A DNA stretch of 55,002 nt, taken from assembly GCA_016794525.1 (NCBI GenBank), contig JAEUJY010000094.1:1-55002 (forward strand), read 5' to 3'. Numbering within the stretch: the first letter of the stretch is position 1; every line of letters begins with the position of its first letter. The notes beneath the pieces were generated by a model, which was not told the DNA's origin, made no database searches, and saw only the letters and a program-made list of their open reading frames with translations. Made by a program: the position numbers and the translations under genes. Source of the DNA: Myxococcales bacterium. Lineage in GTDB: Bacteria; Myxococcota_A; Polyangia; Haliangiales; Haliangiaceae. Shown piece by piece: positions 43,952-55,002 of this stretch.

Positions 43952-44593
43952 CTACGCCTGGGGCTGCATGGAGGAGCGGTGGTTGACGACCAGGTTCACC
44001 ACCTGGACGGTCACCTCGTTGATGTCGTCCGAGACCTTGGTGGTCTTGCCCTGGATGAGCGAGTAGCCCAGCAGGCCGACCAGCGAGGTGCCGATGCCGA
44101 AGGCCGTACAGTTGAGGGCCTCCGAGATGGCGCCGGCGAGCTCGGTCGCCTTGTTTCCGCCCTGGTCGTCGCCGACCGACTTGAAGGCCTTGATCATGCC
44201 GGTGATGGTGCCGATGAGGCCGGCCATAACGGCGAAGTTCGAGAGCATCGCCAGGTACGGCGTGCGCGCGTTGATCTTGGGCAGCTCGCGGAGGGCGGCC
44301 TCGTCCATCGCGGCCTGGACCTCGTCGTCGCTCTTGTTGAACTTCATCAGGCCCGCCTGGACGATGCGGGTCATCGGGGTCGGGTTGCCCGAGCACACCT
44401 TGATGGCGCCCTGGACGTTGCCGGCCATGACCTGGCTCTTCAGCAGGGCAAGGAGCTTGTCCTTGTCGACCGAGGCCTTGAACAGATAGACGGACCGCTC
44501 CACGATGATGCCGATGATGAAGATCGAGGTGATGAGGATGAGCCACATGCCCCATCCGCCCTCGTGGAACGCTGCCGAAATCGTCTGCAACAT
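43952..44593 (-). CDS. MotA/TolQ/ExbB proton-channel protein
   Basis: 213 residues with three membrane helices: GGWGMWLILITSIFIIGIIVER (about 12-33), a long cytoplasmic loop, AMLSNFAVMAGLIGTITGMIKAF (about 119-141) and the last helix NCTAFGIGTSLVGLLGYSLI (about 164-183), the layout of ExbB/TolQ. It assembles as the pentameric channel around an ExbD/TolR dimer and uses the proton gradient to power outer-membrane or motility work. One ExbB with two ExbD recalls the AglRQS motor of Myxococcus gliding, but motility cannot be claimed. GGAGG lies about 9 bases before the ATG. Confidence 0.9.
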   Translation of the reverse strand: MLQTISAAFHEGGWGMWLILITSIFIIGIIVERSVYLFKASVDKDKLLALLKSQVMAGNVQGAIKVCSGNPTPMTRIVQAGLMKFNKSDDEVQAAMDEAALRELPKINARTPYLAMLSNFAVMAGLIGTITGMIKAFKSVGDDQGGNKATELAGAISEALNCTAFGIGTSLVGLLGYSLIQGKTTKVSDDINEVTVQVVNLVVNHRSSMQPQA

Positions 44594-44818
44594 GGTCGAC
44601 TTGCCTCCGGGTACCGAGCGCCGTGCGCTGGTGGGTCTGAGAACTCGGGGGACGCCTGTGCAAAGAAGGATCCACCGCAGCAAGTCATCGAGATCACGGC
44701 GGGATGCAGTTTGTTGCTGGCGAATTCGCTGGGGCGCCGCGCCGCAGGCCGAGGCGAAATGCCACGACCGACGCACGGTTGGGAACCGAAAGACCTCGGA
44801 CGTTGTCGGAGGTGTCCA

Positions 44819-45448
44819 GTGAAGTTCAGGCCCTCGCTCGCGGACGTGACGGTGACGATCGTGGTGCTGGTGGCGTTGTTCCTGCCGCCGCGCGCGCTGT
44901 CGGCGGCGTCGGTCGGAAAGTTCGACGCCGACGGCCGGCGCGCGGTGGCGTTCGCCGAGGCGCGCGTCGCGGTGAACCCCGGCGACGGCCGCGCGGCCTA
45001 CGACCTGGCCCGCCAGTGGAGCGACGCCAAGGAGGTCGACTGGGCGATCCAGGCGGCCGGCGTCGCGGCCACCCGCAGCGAGGGCTCGCCGACCCACTGG
45101 CGCGCGCTCTACGCGCTGTCGATGGCCCACATCGATCGCTACGAGGCCAAGGAGGCGCTGGCCTACGCCAACGAGGCGCTCGCCGCGTGCGACGCCGCGG
45201 CCGCGACCTCGTGCCCGAACCACGAGCAGGCCCACGTCGAGCTGCAGCAGCGCTACCTCGACGCCGGCGTGCGCTCCGGCATCAACCCGCGCCGCGATCC
45301 CAAGGCGTTCGTCGAGGCCGCCAACGCCGGCCTGCGCCAGGTGCGCACGATGGGCACCGGCATCGCGCCGCAGCCGACCGCGCCTCCCGCCGGCCCGGGC
45401 TCGGCCCCGCCCGCCGGCAGCGGCGCGCCGACGCCGCCGGCCCCGTAG
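44819..45448 (+). CDS. Membrane-anchored TPR-like protein
   Basis: 209 residues. GTG start with GGAGG 6 bases upstream. An N-terminal helix LADVTVTIVVLVALFLPPRALS is a signal anchor or signal peptide; residues about 40-170 are helical with TPR-like spacing (AVAFAEARVAVNPGDGRAAYDLARQW, ALYALSMAHIDRYEAKEALAYA), and the tail is Pro/Ala-rich. Divergent from exbB across a 225-base gap in which I see no other gene. Its stop TAG abuts the EEP stop in a TAGCTA palindrome. Function unknown; an envelope partner of the motor is possible. Confidence 0.8.
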   Translation: MKFRPSLADVTVTIVVLVALFLPPRALSAASVGKFDADGRRAVAFAEARVAVNPGDGRAAYDLARQWSDAKEVDWAIQAAGVAATRSEGSPTHWRALYALSMAHIDRYEAKEALAYANEALAACDAAAATSCPNHEQAHVELQQRYLDAGVRSGINPRRDPKAFVEAANAGLRQVRTMGTGIAPQPTAPPAGPGSAPPAGSGAPTPPAP

Positions 45449-46174
45449 CTAGCCGATCGTCAGGTCGGCGATCAGCGGCCGGTGATCGCTGGCCCGCCGC
45501 GCCAGCTCGGTCTCGCCGCGCTCGACGCCGGTGAACCGGACCGCGCCGCGCACGTAGATGCCGTCGAGGGCGCGCATCGGCGCCCACGCGGGGAAGGTGC
45601 GCAGCCGGCGCTCGACGCCGCGGAAGCCGTGGGGCGCCAGCCAGCCGGCCAGCGAGCCCCAGACGTCGTTGAGGTCGCCGCCGATCACCACCGGCGTGTC
45701 GTGGTGCAGGCCGTAGAGCGGGTGGCAGTCGACGAAGTTCTCGACCTGGATCCGCCGCTCGTACTGCGCGAGCCCGAGGTGCAGGTTGAAGACGTGGACC
45801 GTGCGCGCGTGCTGGTCGTGGCGGACGTGCAGCGCGACGTGCAGCGCGCTGCGCCGCTTCTTCGGCGCCACCGTCAGATCGATGTTGCGCATCTCGGCCA
45901 GCGGGAACCGCGACAGCACCGCGTTGCCGTAGGTGCCGCCGCCGCGCACCGTCACGTTGGGGAACCACGCGTAGTGGCCGAGCCCGAGGCCCTCGGCCAG
46001 CAGGCTGGCCTGGTGATCGCCGTTGGAGCGCTTGGCCCCGGCGTCGACCTCCTGCAGCAGCACCACGTCGGGGGCGTAGTGCGCGAGGCACGCCACCGTG
46101 CGCGCCGGATCGTAGCGGCGATCGACGCCGCCGATGCACTTGTGGATGTTGTAGCTGACGACTCGCAGCTTCAT
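45449..46174 (-). CDS. Endonuclease/exonuclease/phosphatase family hydrolase
   Basis: 241 residues. EEP fold: [11 protein letters not shown] (Asn), [10 protein letters not shown] (metal Glu), [20 protein letters not shown] (His), [14 protein letters not shown] (Asp, Asn), ALDGIYV and [12 protein letters not shown] (final Asp-His). All catalytic positions are intact. Members act on DNA or on phosphodiesters such as sphingomyelin-type lipids or inositol phosphates; no signal peptide is seen, so a cytosolic substrate is likely. Start overlaps the SpoIIE-gene stop (ATGA). Confidence 0.9.
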   Translation of the reverse strand: MKLRVVSYNIHKCIGGVDRRYDPARTVACLAHYAPDVVLLQEVDAGAKRSNGDHQASLLAEGLGLGHYAWFPNVTVRGGGTYGNAVLSRFPLAEMRNIDLTVAPKKRRSALHVALHVRHDQHARTVHVFNLHLGLAQYERRIQVENFVDCHPLYGLHHDTPVVIGGDLNDVWGSLAGWLAPHGFRGVERRLRTFPAWAPMRALDGIYVRGAVRFTGVERGETELARRASDHRPLIADLTIG

Positions 46175-48375
46175 GAGCGCGCCTCGCGTTCGGCGGCACC
46201 CCCAATGTGGCGATCGAGGCGCGCCACCACAAGGGTCATGTCGTCGTCGATCGGCAGGCCGCCCAGGTGGGCGGCCAGCTCGGCGGCCAGCCGCTGCTGC
46301 ACCGCCACCGGGTCGAGCTCGTCGCCGGCCAGCCGCTTGAGCACCCGCTGCAGGCGGCGATCGCCGAACTGCTTGCCGTCGGCGCCGTGGCACTCGATCA
46401 GGCCGTCGGTGTACCAGATCAACAGGTCGCCGGGCCCGATGGCCCGGGTCGCGGCCTTGGCCACGGTCGCGGCGCCGGCGCCCAGCGGGTTGCCGCGGGC
46501 CACCAGCGCCGACAGCTCGACGGTGTCGCCGGCCGGCGTCGGGGTGGCCCGGGCCCGGCACACGTAGGGCGCGACGTGGCCGGCGTTGGCGAAGTGGATC
46601 TCGCCGCGGTCGGGATCGAGGACGGCGGCGAAGCAGGTCAGGTGGAAGCGGCCGGCGCCGACCTGGCGCACGGCGTGGTCGAGCTGGTGCAGCAGCGTCA
46701 GCACGTCGAGCGTCTCGGGGCGGGCCGCGACCGCCGCGTCGCAGGCGCCGCGCGCGGCGGCGGTGACCATCGCCGCGGCGACGCCCGAGCCGGTGACGTC
46801 GCCGATCACCACCAGCGTGCGCCCGCCGGGCAGCGCGTACCGCGACCACCAGTCGCCGCCGCACTCGCTGGCCGGCTGCCACGATCCGACGACCGTGACG
46901 CCGTGGTGGTGGCTGGGCTCGCTGCCGGGGACGAAGCCGGCCTGCACCGCCGCCGCCAGCTCGACGTCGCGCACCAGGTCGGCGCGGGCCGCGGCCTCCT
47001 CGGCGATGTGCACGTAGTCGAGCGCGGCGCCGGCGCGATCGGCGACCGCGGCCAGGAACCGCAGCTCGGCCGGGCGGCGACCGGTGCGGCGGCCGCGCTG
47101 CCGCAGGATCAGCAGGCCGACCAGCTCCTCCTTGGCCGTCAGCGGCACCAGCGCGATCGCCGCGTGGGCGCTCATCAGGCGCTCGATCGACGGCCGCAGA
47201 TCGCCGACCTCGGCGCTCTCGATGTCGCGGGCGAACACCGGCCGCCGCTGCTCGGCCAGCCACGGGCCGACCAGCGGGTCGGGCACCCGCTCGCCCTCGA
47301 TCGGCGTGCCGTCGGCGTTGCGCCACGACCAGTCGTCGCGCGCCGGCGTGATCATCTGGACGTCGTCGCCGAGCGCGATCTGGCACACCTCGGTGGTCAA
47401 CGTCGCGACCTCGCCGGCACGGGTCAGCTGCCGCACCCGCGCGCCGTACTGCCGCAGCAGCCGATCGAGCGGGCCCTCGCCGGGCGTGCGCACCGCCCAG
47501 ATCCGCGCCACCAGCGCCACCGTCAGCCGGGCGCCGAGCGCGCCCAGCAGCAGCGTCAGCCCGACGATCCACGCCGGCCACGGCTGGACGACGTACACCG
47601 CCAGCACCCACGCGGCGGCGCCGGCCAGCGACAGCGCCAGGAACGTCACCGGCGCGCGGCTGTCGAGCGACTGCGCCCGCAACAGATCGTCCTGGAAGAT
47701 CGAGCGCAGCGCCAGCAGCGAGCCGATCGTCACGAACAGCCAGCTCATCGGCGCGTAGCCGACGCCGTAGGACAGCAGCACGTCGGTCATCGCGAAGAAC
47801 GACACCGCCAGCGCGATCAACCCGCCCCACAGCTGCCGCCGCCGCGACGTCGACGTGGCCCGGCGCGCGGCGCGGAACGCCTCGACGAACGCCGCCACCG
47901 ACACCGCGGTGATCGTGATCGACGCCGGCGGCACCATCGGCCCCGCGGCGAAGAACCGCAGGCCCGACGGCGTGATCAGGACGTGGTCGACGGCGAGGTT
48001 GGTCGTGAGGCCCAGGCCGAGGAAGCCGATCGCCACCACGCCGGCGATGCCGACGACGACGCGGTAGGCGCGCAGCCGCCCGGCCAGCGCCAGCTCGAAC
48101 ACCATCGCGCCGGTCGCGCCGAGCGGCACGAACGCGGTGCCGAAGCGGAAGAACGCGTGGGCCGCGGCGTCGTCGGGCGCCGCCACCGCCAGCCCGAAGC
48201 TGGCGACGAACGGCAACAGCCCGCCGGTGAAGACGATCATCGGCACCCGCAGGTGCGACGCGCCGCGCATCACCAGCGCGTACAGCAGCACCGCCGCCAG
48301 CGTGCTCGCCGCGATCAAGAACGGCAGGCCGACCAGCCCGAGCGCGTAGCTGTGGGCGTCGAGCAGCGGGCTCAC
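46171..48375 (-). CDS. Membrane GAF-SpoIIE (PP2C) phosphatase
   Basis: 734 residues. About eight or nine helices in residues 10-300, a GAF-like domain (about 325-480; [18 protein letters not shown]), and a SpoIIE phosphatase (about 510-730): [39 protein letters not shown] and [13 protein letters not shown], which supply the Mn/Mg-binding Asp residues. It is expected to dephosphorylate an anti-anti-sigma-type or other phosphoprotein in a partner-switch. GTG at 48375 has GGAGGAG upstream; an ATG at 48441 is in frame. Coupled by ATGA to the EEP gene and divergent from kinase 2, a likely functional counterpart (inference). Confidence 0.9.
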   Translation of the reverse strand: MSPLLDAHSYALGLVGLPFLIAASTLAAVLLYALVMRGASHLRVPMIVFTGGLLPFVASFGLAVAAPDDAAAHAFFRFGTAFVPLGATGAMVFELALAGRLRAYRVVVGIAGVVAIGFLGLGLTTNLAVDHVLITPSGLRFFAAGPMVPPASITITAVSVAAFVEAFRAARRATSTSRRRQLWGGLIALAVSFFAMTDVLLSYGVGYAPMSWLFVTIGSLLALRSIFQDDLLRAQSLDSRAPVTFLALSLAGAAAWVLAVYVVQPWPAWIVGLTLLLGALGARLTVALVARIWAVRTPGEGPLDRLLRQYGARVRQLTRAGEVATLTTEVCQIALGDDVQMITPARDDWSWRNADGTPIEGERVPDPLVGPWLAEQRRPVFARDIESAEVGDLRPSIERLMSAHAAIALVPLTAKEELVGLLILRQRGRRTGRRPAELRFLAAVADRAGAALDYVHIAEEAAARADLVRDVELAAAVQAGFVPGSEPSHHHGVTVVGSWQPASECGGDWWSRYALPGGRTLVVIGDVTGSGVAAAMVTAAARGACDAAVAARPETLDVLTLLHQLDHAVRQVGAGRFHLTCFAAVLDPDRGEIHFANAGHVAPYVCRARATPTPAGDTVELSALVARGNPLGAGAATVAKAATRAIGPGDLLIWYTDGLIECHGADGKQFGDRRLQRVLKRLAGDELDPVAVQQRLAAELAAHLGGLPIDDDMTLVVARLDRHIGGAAEREARS

Positions 48376-48549
48376 CGCTCCTCCGCCCGGGGTGATCGCC
48401 GCGGGCGGCGCCGGCCCGACCAGCGCGGCGCGATCGCGCATCCATCGACGCGAACCCGCGCGCGCGGGCCGACGCCCGGCGTCGAGCGGACGCGATCGCT
48501 CGATCGATGCACTGTCCCTAGAATAGCGGTGACCGGCGGCGCGCGGGTG

Positions 48550-48555
48550 TACAAT
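48550..48555 (+). promoter_or_regulatory. -10 element TACAAT upstream of kinase 2
   Basis: TGTACAAT is a near-consensus -10 sequence, about 60 bases before the kinase start, so this transcript would have a leader. A second box, TAGAAT at 48519, and its minus-strand face TATTCT suit the divergent SpoIIE gene. Confidence 0.45.
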
Positions 48556-48615
48556 GCATGGCCATCGCCCCTGCCCTGGACGCCGTGCCTCCTGTCCTGA
48601 CCTGCGGCCGCCATC

Positions 48616-50676
<2,061 letters not shown>

Positions 50677-50721
50677 CCGCCAGGCCCGCCGGTCGAGCGG
50701 CGACCGCGCGCCGCGATCAGC

Positions 50722-52350
50722 TCACGTCCACCACAGGTGGGCGGCGGCGTCGTCGACCTCGGTGTTGGTGGCCGACGCGGCGAGCGCCTCGAGCTCGGCC
50801 CGGAGCGCGGCCGCGCGCGGCGGCGGCATCGCGGTGAAGTCGACCGAGATGCCGTCGATCATCGTGCGGTAGTCGGGGCGGCGCGGGCTCACGGCGTACC
50901 CCGACGCGCGGACCTCGGGCCACGTCGTCATGAACTGGAAGAACGCGCTGGTCGGCGGCGCGTCGTTCTGCTGGGCGTGCGGGTGGATGAAGCCCTCGTC
51001 GAGCAGCGTCGTCAGGCCCGCCAGATCGAGGTCGTCGTAGCGGATGATGCCGCCCGCGTCCTCGACGCCCTCGATGCCCAGCAGCGCCGCGCGGCGGGCG
51101 TGGTCCTGGTTGAGCGCGCGGCCCATGCCGTGGGCGGCGAGCTGCAGGTCCTGGCCGCGGGCCTCGATCGCCGGGCCGCCCTGCCGCGCCAGCGCCGGCA
51201 CCAGCGCCGGCACCAGCCAGCGCAGCGCCGGATCGTCGAAGCACGCCAGCAGCGCCTCGGCCAGCGCCGGATCGGGGCGGGCACCGGCGGCCTGCACCAG
51301 CCGGTGGGCGGCCTCGAGGCGCGCCGGCCGCGCCGCCTCGTCGATCGCCTGCGGATCGAAGCGCACCTCGTCGCTCGCGAGCAGCGCGGCCAGCCGCGCC
51401 GCCGCGCCCGGGTGAGCCAGCCGCGCGAGCACGTCGACCGCGACGGTCCACTCGCTCGGGTGCGCGCGCACGACGCCCAGCACCGCCTCGAGCGACGCGT
51501 CGTCGGCCGCGGTCGCCAGCGCGCGCAGCGCCATGCGCGCGACGTAGCGCGACGGGTGGGCCAGCAGCGCCCGGGCGATCGGCGCCGCCGCGATCGGATC
51601 GGCGTGGGCCGCGACCGCGATCGCCACGCAGCGCGCCAGCGGCGTCGCCATCGTCAGCGCCACCGCGAGGGCCGCCTCGTCGGCGACGTGGCGCGCCAGC
51701 GGCGTCAGGTCGGGGCCGCACAGCGTCGGATCGGCCAGCGCCGCCGCCCGCCGCGCGGCGTCGAGGCCCGCCGCCAGCGCCAGCGCATCCCGCTCGGCGT
51801 CGGTCGGCGCGTCGAGCCAGTAGCGCGCCTCGCCGTCGCGGTACGCCGCGCGCCGCAGCGTCGGCGACCGGTCCTTCGCGCCCAGCCAGGCGTCGACCGC
51901 CACCGCCAGCGTCGCCAGCCGCTCGTCGGCCAGCACCTCGTGCAGCGGGCCCATCGCCAGGGCGCCATCGGCGTCGAGATCGATCCGCGTCGCGCCGCCC
52001 AGCGCCGGCAGCACCACCGCGGCCACGCCGCGGCCGCCGACCGCCGCCGCCTCGCGCAGCGCGGTGATCAGGCCCAGGTGCCAGGCGATGATCCGCTCCT
52101 CGCCGCTGATGATGCCGGTCAGGCCCTCGCCGTCGCGCCACTCCAGGAACGCCGCGTCGCCGTCGGCCTCGAGCGCGTCGCCGGCGGCCAGCAGCTCGCC
52201 GACCGTCGCGAACGGCGGCGGGCTGCCGAACAGGAGCGCGTCGTCCGGCCAGTCGTCGTGGCGCGACGGGTCGAGCGGGCGGGCCTGCCAGGCCGCCAGG
52301 CCGCCGGGGGGGAACTGGATGGAACCGAGGACCAGCGCGAGCAGCGTCAT
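50722..52350 (-). CDS. Unknown 542-residue HEAT-like/TIGR02270-style protein
   Basis: Not recognised with confidence. The start MTLLALVLGSIQFPPGGLAAW at 52350 is chosen because the upstream open frame runs into the permease promoter region. Residues about 15-70 describe a short acidic segment; the middle (about 190-400) contains Ala/Leu helix pairs with HEAT-like spacing (RALLAHPSRYVARMALRALATA, VLARLAHPGAAARLAALLASD). The C-terminal 130 residues are distinct (GMGRALNQDHARRAALLGIEG, FFQFMTTWPEVRASG, YRTMIDGISVDFTAMPPP). No signal peptide or catalytic signature. It could be a repeat scaffold; function is not proposed. Confidence 0.7.
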   Translation of the reverse strand: MTLLALVLGSIQFPPGGLAAWQARPLDPSRHDDWPDDALLFGSPPPFATVGELLAAGDALEADGDAAFLEWRDGEGLTGIISGEERIIAWHLGLITALREAAAVGGRGVAAVVLPALGGATRIDLDADGALAMGPLHEVLADERLATLAVAVDAWLGAKDRSPTLRRAAYRDGEARYWLDAPTDAERDALALAAGLDAARRAAALADPTLCGPDLTPLARHVADEAALAVALTMATPLARCVAIAVAAHADPIAAAPIARALLAHPSRYVARMALRALATAADDASLEAVLGVVRAHPSEWTVAVDVLARLAHPGAAARLAALLASDEVRFDPQAIDEAARPARLEAAHRLVQAAGARPDPALAEALLACFDDPALRWLVPALVPALARQGGPAIEARGQDLQLAAHGMGRALNQDHARRAALLGIEGVEDAGGIIRYDDLDLAGLTTLLDEGFIHPHAQQNDAPPTSAFFQFMTTWPEVRASGYAVSPRRPDYRTMIDGISVDFTAMPPPRAAALRAELEALAASATNTEVDDAAAHLWWT

Positions 52351-52411
52351 CCCCGAGGTAGAGGCCCCGACGATCGGCTTGTGACATCCGAACCCGCGCC
52401 CCGGCCTCCGA

Positions 52412-52417
52412 TATGCT
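52412..52417 (+). promoter_or_regulatory. -10-like element TATGCT of the permease gene
   Basis: TATGCT lies 9 bases before the ATG at 52427, giving a leader of only two or three bases. Confidence 0.4.
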
Positions 52418-52426
52418 CCGAGGTCC

Positions 52427-53842
52427 ATGGTCGATCCCTCCCTGCACAACGAAGACCTCGCGCCGGTCCCGCCCGAGAAGCGGACCTGGCGCACCGGCAA
52501 CATCGCCGCGCTGTGGGTCGGCATGGCCATCTGCGTCCCGACCTACACGCTGGCGTCCGAGCGGGTCGCCGGCGGCATGAGCGCCTGGCAGTCGGTGCTC
52601 GTCATCGCGCTCGCCAACCTGATCGTCCTCCTGCCGCTGATGGCCAACGGCCACCCCGGCACCAAGTACGGCATCCCGTTCCCGGTCCTGGTCCGCGCGT
52701 CGTTCGGCGTGCGCGGCGCGCAGATCCCGGCGGTGCTGCGCGCGCTGGTCGCCTGCGGCTGGTTCGGCATCCAGTGCTGGTTCGGCGGCCTCGGCCTGTG
52801 GGCCACCGCGTCGGCGCTGGCGCCGTCGGTGTCGGTGCCCGACGTGACCATCCTCGGCGCCGATCTCGCCCCGCTGATCTGGTTCTTCGTCTTCTGGCTG
52901 ATCAACGTCTACTTCATCTGGAACGGCATGGAGTCGATCAAGTGGCTCGAGACGCTGTCGGCGCCGTTCCTGCTCCTGTGCGGCGCTGCGCTGCTGGTGT
53001 GGGCCATCTCCGAGGGCGGCAGCGTCAGCGCCTTGATGTCCCAGCCCGCCACCAAGCCGCTGTCCGAGACCTTCGCCGTCGCGCTCACCTCGGGCGTGTC
53101 GTTCTGGGCCACGCTGGCGCTCAACATCCCCGACTTCTCGCGCTACGCCCGCAGCCAGCGCGATCAGGCGATCGGCCAGGCGATCGCCATGCCGACGACG
53201 ATGACCGTGTTCGCGTTCATCGGCGTCATCACCACCGCCGCCACCGTCGTGGTCTTCGGCAAGGCGATCGCCTACCCCGACCAGCTGGTCACCAAGTTCG
53301 GCAACCCGCTGGTGGTCGGCATCTCGATGCTCGGCCTCGCGCTCGCCACGCTCTCGACCAACATCGCCGCCAACGTCGTCTCGCCGGCCAACGACTTCGC
53401 CAACCTCGCCCCCGCCCGCATCACCTACCGCACCGGCGGCCTCATCACCGCCGTCATCGGCGTGCTGATCTGCCCCTGGCTCATCCTGAAGTCGGCCGGC
53501 AACTACATCTTCATCTGGCTGGTCGGCTACGGCGTCCTGCTCGGCCCGATCGGCGCGATCATGATCGTCGACTACTTCGTCCTCCGCCGCCGCGAGCTCG
53601 TCGTCGACGACCTCTACCGCCGCGGCGGCCAGTACGAGTACGCCGGCGGCATCAACCCCCGCGCCCTGATCGCCTTCGGCCTCGGCGTCGCCCCGTGCCT
53701 CCCCGGCTTCCTCGTCGCCGCCAGCGGCGCCGCCCCCTCCACCGTCCCCGCCTTCTTCAACCACCTCTACACCTGGGCCTGGTTCGTCTCCTCCTCCGTC
53801 TCCGCCGCCGCCTACTACGCCCTCATGCGCCGCCGCGTCTGA
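52427..53842 (+). CDS. NCS1-family nucleobase/hydantoin permease
   Basis: 471-residue inner-membrane symporter with about twelve helices. The N-terminus NEDLAPVPPEKRTWRTGNI is typical of the NCS1 family, and helix 1 (AALWVGMAICVPTYTLASERVAGG) and GWFGIQCWFGG and NIPDFSRYARSQRDQ are conserved cation- and substrate-site segments. The family takes up uracil, cytosine, purines, allantoin, thiamine or hydantoins with Na or H; the substrate cannot be fixed from the sequence, and no catabolic genes adjoin. The gene is divergent from the unknown protein at 50722 and ends at the start of a repeat region. Confidence 0.92.
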   Translation: MVDPSLHNEDLAPVPPEKRTWRTGNIAALWVGMAICVPTYTLASERVAGGMSAWQSVLVIALANLIVLLPLMANGHPGTKYGIPFPVLVRASFGVRGAQIPAVLRALVACGWFGIQCWFGGLGLWATASALAPSVSVPDVTILGADLAPLIWFFVFWLINVYFIWNGMESIKWLETLSAPFLLLCGAALLVWAISEGGSVSALMSQPATKPLSETFAVALTSGVSFWATLALNIPDFSRYARSQRDQAIGQAIAMPTTMTVFAFIGVITTAATVVVFGKAIAYPDQLVTKFGNPLVVGISMLGLALATLSTNIAANVVSPANDFANLAPARITYRTGGLITAVIGVLICPWLILKSAGNYIFIWLVGYGVLLGPIGAIMIVDYFVLRRRELVVDDLYRRGGQYEYAGGINPRALIAFGLGVAPCLPGFLVAASGAAPSTVPAFFNHLYTWAWFVSSSVSAAAYYALMRRRV

Positions 53843-53881
53843 CCGCCCGAGCCCGACCGGACCTCAGCCGTGTCCGATCCC

Positions 53882-54030
53882 GAGCCGGCTCCCGCGGCGG
53901 CCTCGGAACCGGAGCCGGAATCGGAGCCGGAATCGGAGCCGGAGCCGGAGCCAAAACCGGAGCCGGAATCGGAGCCGGGATCGGAGCCGGAGCCGGGCTC
54001 GCAGCCGGCAGCCGGAGCCGGGATCGCTCG
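53882..54030. repeat. GAGCCGGAATCG-type short tandem repeat
   Basis: Starts 40 bases after the permease stop: a degenerate 6-12-base tandem repeat of GAGCCGGAATCG/GAGCCG units. In one frame it reads as (Pro-Glu-Ser-Glu)n behind a GTG at 53870, but that frame runs straight into the next repeat element, so it is treated as non-coding. The whole 53843-55002 stretch holds no gene I can support. Confidence 0.6.
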
Positions 54031-54066
54031 GGATCGGCCGCCGCCTCTGTCGATCCTCGGCGCGGC

Positions 54067-54208
54067 GGTGGTGCCCCCCTGGGCCGTGCTCAAACAGTGC
54101 TCGCGCCGACGACCCCAGACTCCCGGTGATCCACCGGACACCTGCGAACACCGACGTGATGGGACCTGGGCGCTGCGCAACTGCGCGCGGCCCAGGGGGG
54201 ACACCACC
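54067..54208 (+). mobile_element. TIR-bearing repeat, copy L
   Basis: 142-base element with imperfect 19-20-base terminal inverted repeats: GGTGGTGCCCCCCTGGGCC at the left and GGCCCAGGGGGGACACCACC at the right. Similarity to copy M in inverted orientation extends from 54056 to 54227, strongest at the two ends. Inside it GCTCAAACAGTGCTCGCGCCG is shared exactly with M. MITE-like; no transposase nearby. Confidence 0.6.
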
Positions 54209-54407
54209 TGGCGCCGACGCACCTGCCGCTGCGAGCTCCGCACACGCCGCCCGAGCGCGGTCCGCCACAGCGACCACGGCCCGACGAACGCCACGCATCG
54301 AGGTCGCGAAGATCCCGTCCGACCGCCAGCGCACCTGGCTCGAACGGCCGTCCGTCCGATGCTGGGCTCCGGGAACAGCCTCGGTGCAGGCAGGTGACTC
54401 GGCGCCA

Positions 54408-54547
54408 GGTGGTGTCCCCTCTGGGCCGCGCGCAGTTGCGGAGCGCCCCCGACCGATCTCGGTGTACGCCGAACCACGGTCGTTCGACCCACGCGGCGGG
54501 GTCACCGGCGCGAGCACTGTTTGAGCACGGCCCAGGGGGGCACCACC
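54408..54547 (-). mobile_element. TIR-bearing repeat, copy M (inverted)
   Basis: 140-base copy in the opposite orientation to L, with terminal repeats GGTGGTGTCCCCTCTGGGCC and GGCCCAGGGGGGCACCACC. L and M could pair across about 180 bases with a 160-base loop (54228-54388), which has no recognisable content. Confidence 0.6.
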
Positions 54548-54624
54548 GCCCGCGCCGAGGGGCTCCCCCGACTCGCCACCTCCGCCTCCCGTCTCGACCT
54601 CCCGCGCTGTTCATTCCGGCTCGT

Positions 54625-54799
54625 GACGATCCCCATCCGATCGTCAGGGGCGTCACGACGATCCCCATCCGATCGTCAGGCTCACAGCCTCGTCACGACG
54701 ATCCCCATCCGATCGTCAGGCTCATCCGATCGTCAGGCTCGACGATCCCCATCCGATCGTCAGGCTCAGGCGCGTCCCGACGATCCCCATCCGATCGTC
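54625..54799. repeat. Array of five identical 7-bp hairpins
   Basis: GACGATC-CCCATCC-GATCGTC occurs at 54625, 54657, 54697, 54741 and 54779, with a half copy at 54724. Arms and loop are the same in all five; spacing varies (32, 40, 44, 38). Flanking CAGGCTCA and CGTCACG are also repeated. Lies between copies M and R. Confidence 0.75.
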
Positions 54800-54881
54800 G
54801 GGCCCAACGTCCGGCTGTGAACGTCAGCGAAGACGGCAGGTGCTGCCATCGTTCGCGAAGACGGCAGGTGCCGAGGCGCCA

Positions 54882-55002
54882 GGTGGGGCTCCCCCTGGGC
54901 CGCGCGCAGTTGCGGAGCGCCCCCGACCGATCTCGGTGTACGCCGAACCACGGTCGTTCGACCGACGCGCCGGGGTCACCGGCGCGAGCACTGTTTGAGC
55001 AC
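54882..55002 (-). mobile_element. TIR-bearing repeat, copy R (cut by window edge)
   Basis: Third copy, same orientation as M and nearly identical to it from 54898 onward (shared GCGCAGTTGCGGAGCGCCCC and CGAACCACGGTCGTTCGACC segments). Its left repeat has GGTGGGGCTCCCCCTGGGCC. Just before it GCGAAGACGGCAGGTGC is repeated twice (from about 54838 and 54855). The other end lies outside the window. Confidence 0.6.

Noticed and set aside
53870-54397. 175-residue frame starting with Pro-Glu-Ser repeats
   Set aside because: It runs through a short tandem repeat and then into the TIR element; no ribosome site, no domain, and the second half is shared repeat sequence.
54625-54799. Retron or group II intron RNA
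   Set aside because: No reverse transcriptase is in the window and the hairpins are identical repeats rather than an msr-msd layout.

Overview
The window is very GC-rich chromosomal DNA that looks like a myxobacterium (Myxococcota, Polyangia, most like Kofleriaceae/Haliangiales). Pointers seen in the sequence: two long Ser/Thr kinases, a SpoIIE-type phosphatase, many short lipoproteins with a cysteine followed by Asp/Ala-rich 'VDA/IDA' stretches, a MYXO-CTERM-like C-terminus on a secreted beta-propeller, and an ExbB-ExbD-ExbD motor set. The assignment is inferred from gene style, not from a marker gene.

Layout. 1-11.9 kb: a cut-off molybdopterin oxidoreductase, a three-domain class III cyclase, a methyltransferase, a lipoprotein, a four-gene lipid-modification operon (lipoprotein, FAD oxidoreductase, DUF1365, CFA-synthase family), an alpha/beta hydrolase and a MerR-TPR protein. 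12-17.5 kb: SRPBCC-like lipoprotein, kinase 1, slyX, one-domain asparaginase, dps, a 2OG-Fe(II) oxygenase, then a triple 72-bp palindromic repeat. 17.5-22.5 kb: MYXO-CTERM propeller, fused tyrA, SGNH hydrolase, Nudix, a Cys-rich lipoprotein, a DUF6941 protein. 22.5-23.1 kb: non-coding array of about 14 copies of a CACGTG-centred palindrome. 23.1-28.7 kb: DsbA-like lipoprotein divergent from a secreted protein with nine CxVHGC repeats, then DUF3108 lipoprotein, sulfatase and two hotdog thioesterases. 28.7-37.6 kb: repeat lipoprotein, TerB-PPP phosphatase, OmpA/TSP3 protein, YdcF, M28 peptidase, membrane protein, cell-wall amidase. 37.6-40.4 kb: a MITE-like element, rph-rdgB, tRNA-Pro, tRNA-Arg, yciH, tRNA-His, tandem hairpins. 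40.4-46 kb: HEAT lipoprotein, ExbD/ExbD/ExbB, TPR protein, EEP hydrolase. 46-52.4 kb: membrane GAF-SpoIIE phosphatase divergent from kinase 2 (HCD instead of HRD), and an unknown 542-residue protein. 52.4-55 kb: NCS1 permease, then 1.1 kb of repeats with no convincing gene.

How it works together. Most of the content is ordinary chromosomal housekeeping plus envelope and signalling genes. Genes are packed with 4-base ATGA/GTGA overlaps that imply translational coupling. The most general signal is that at least 14 genes have TANNNT exactly 6 or 7 bases before the start codon, which points to widespread leaderless transcription. The best candidates for undescribed biology are the CxVHGC-repeat secreted protein beside a DsbA-like lipoprotein, the CACGTG palindrome array, the family of gene-end hairpin elements, and the TIR-bearing and hairpin repeats at 37.6 and 54-55 kb.
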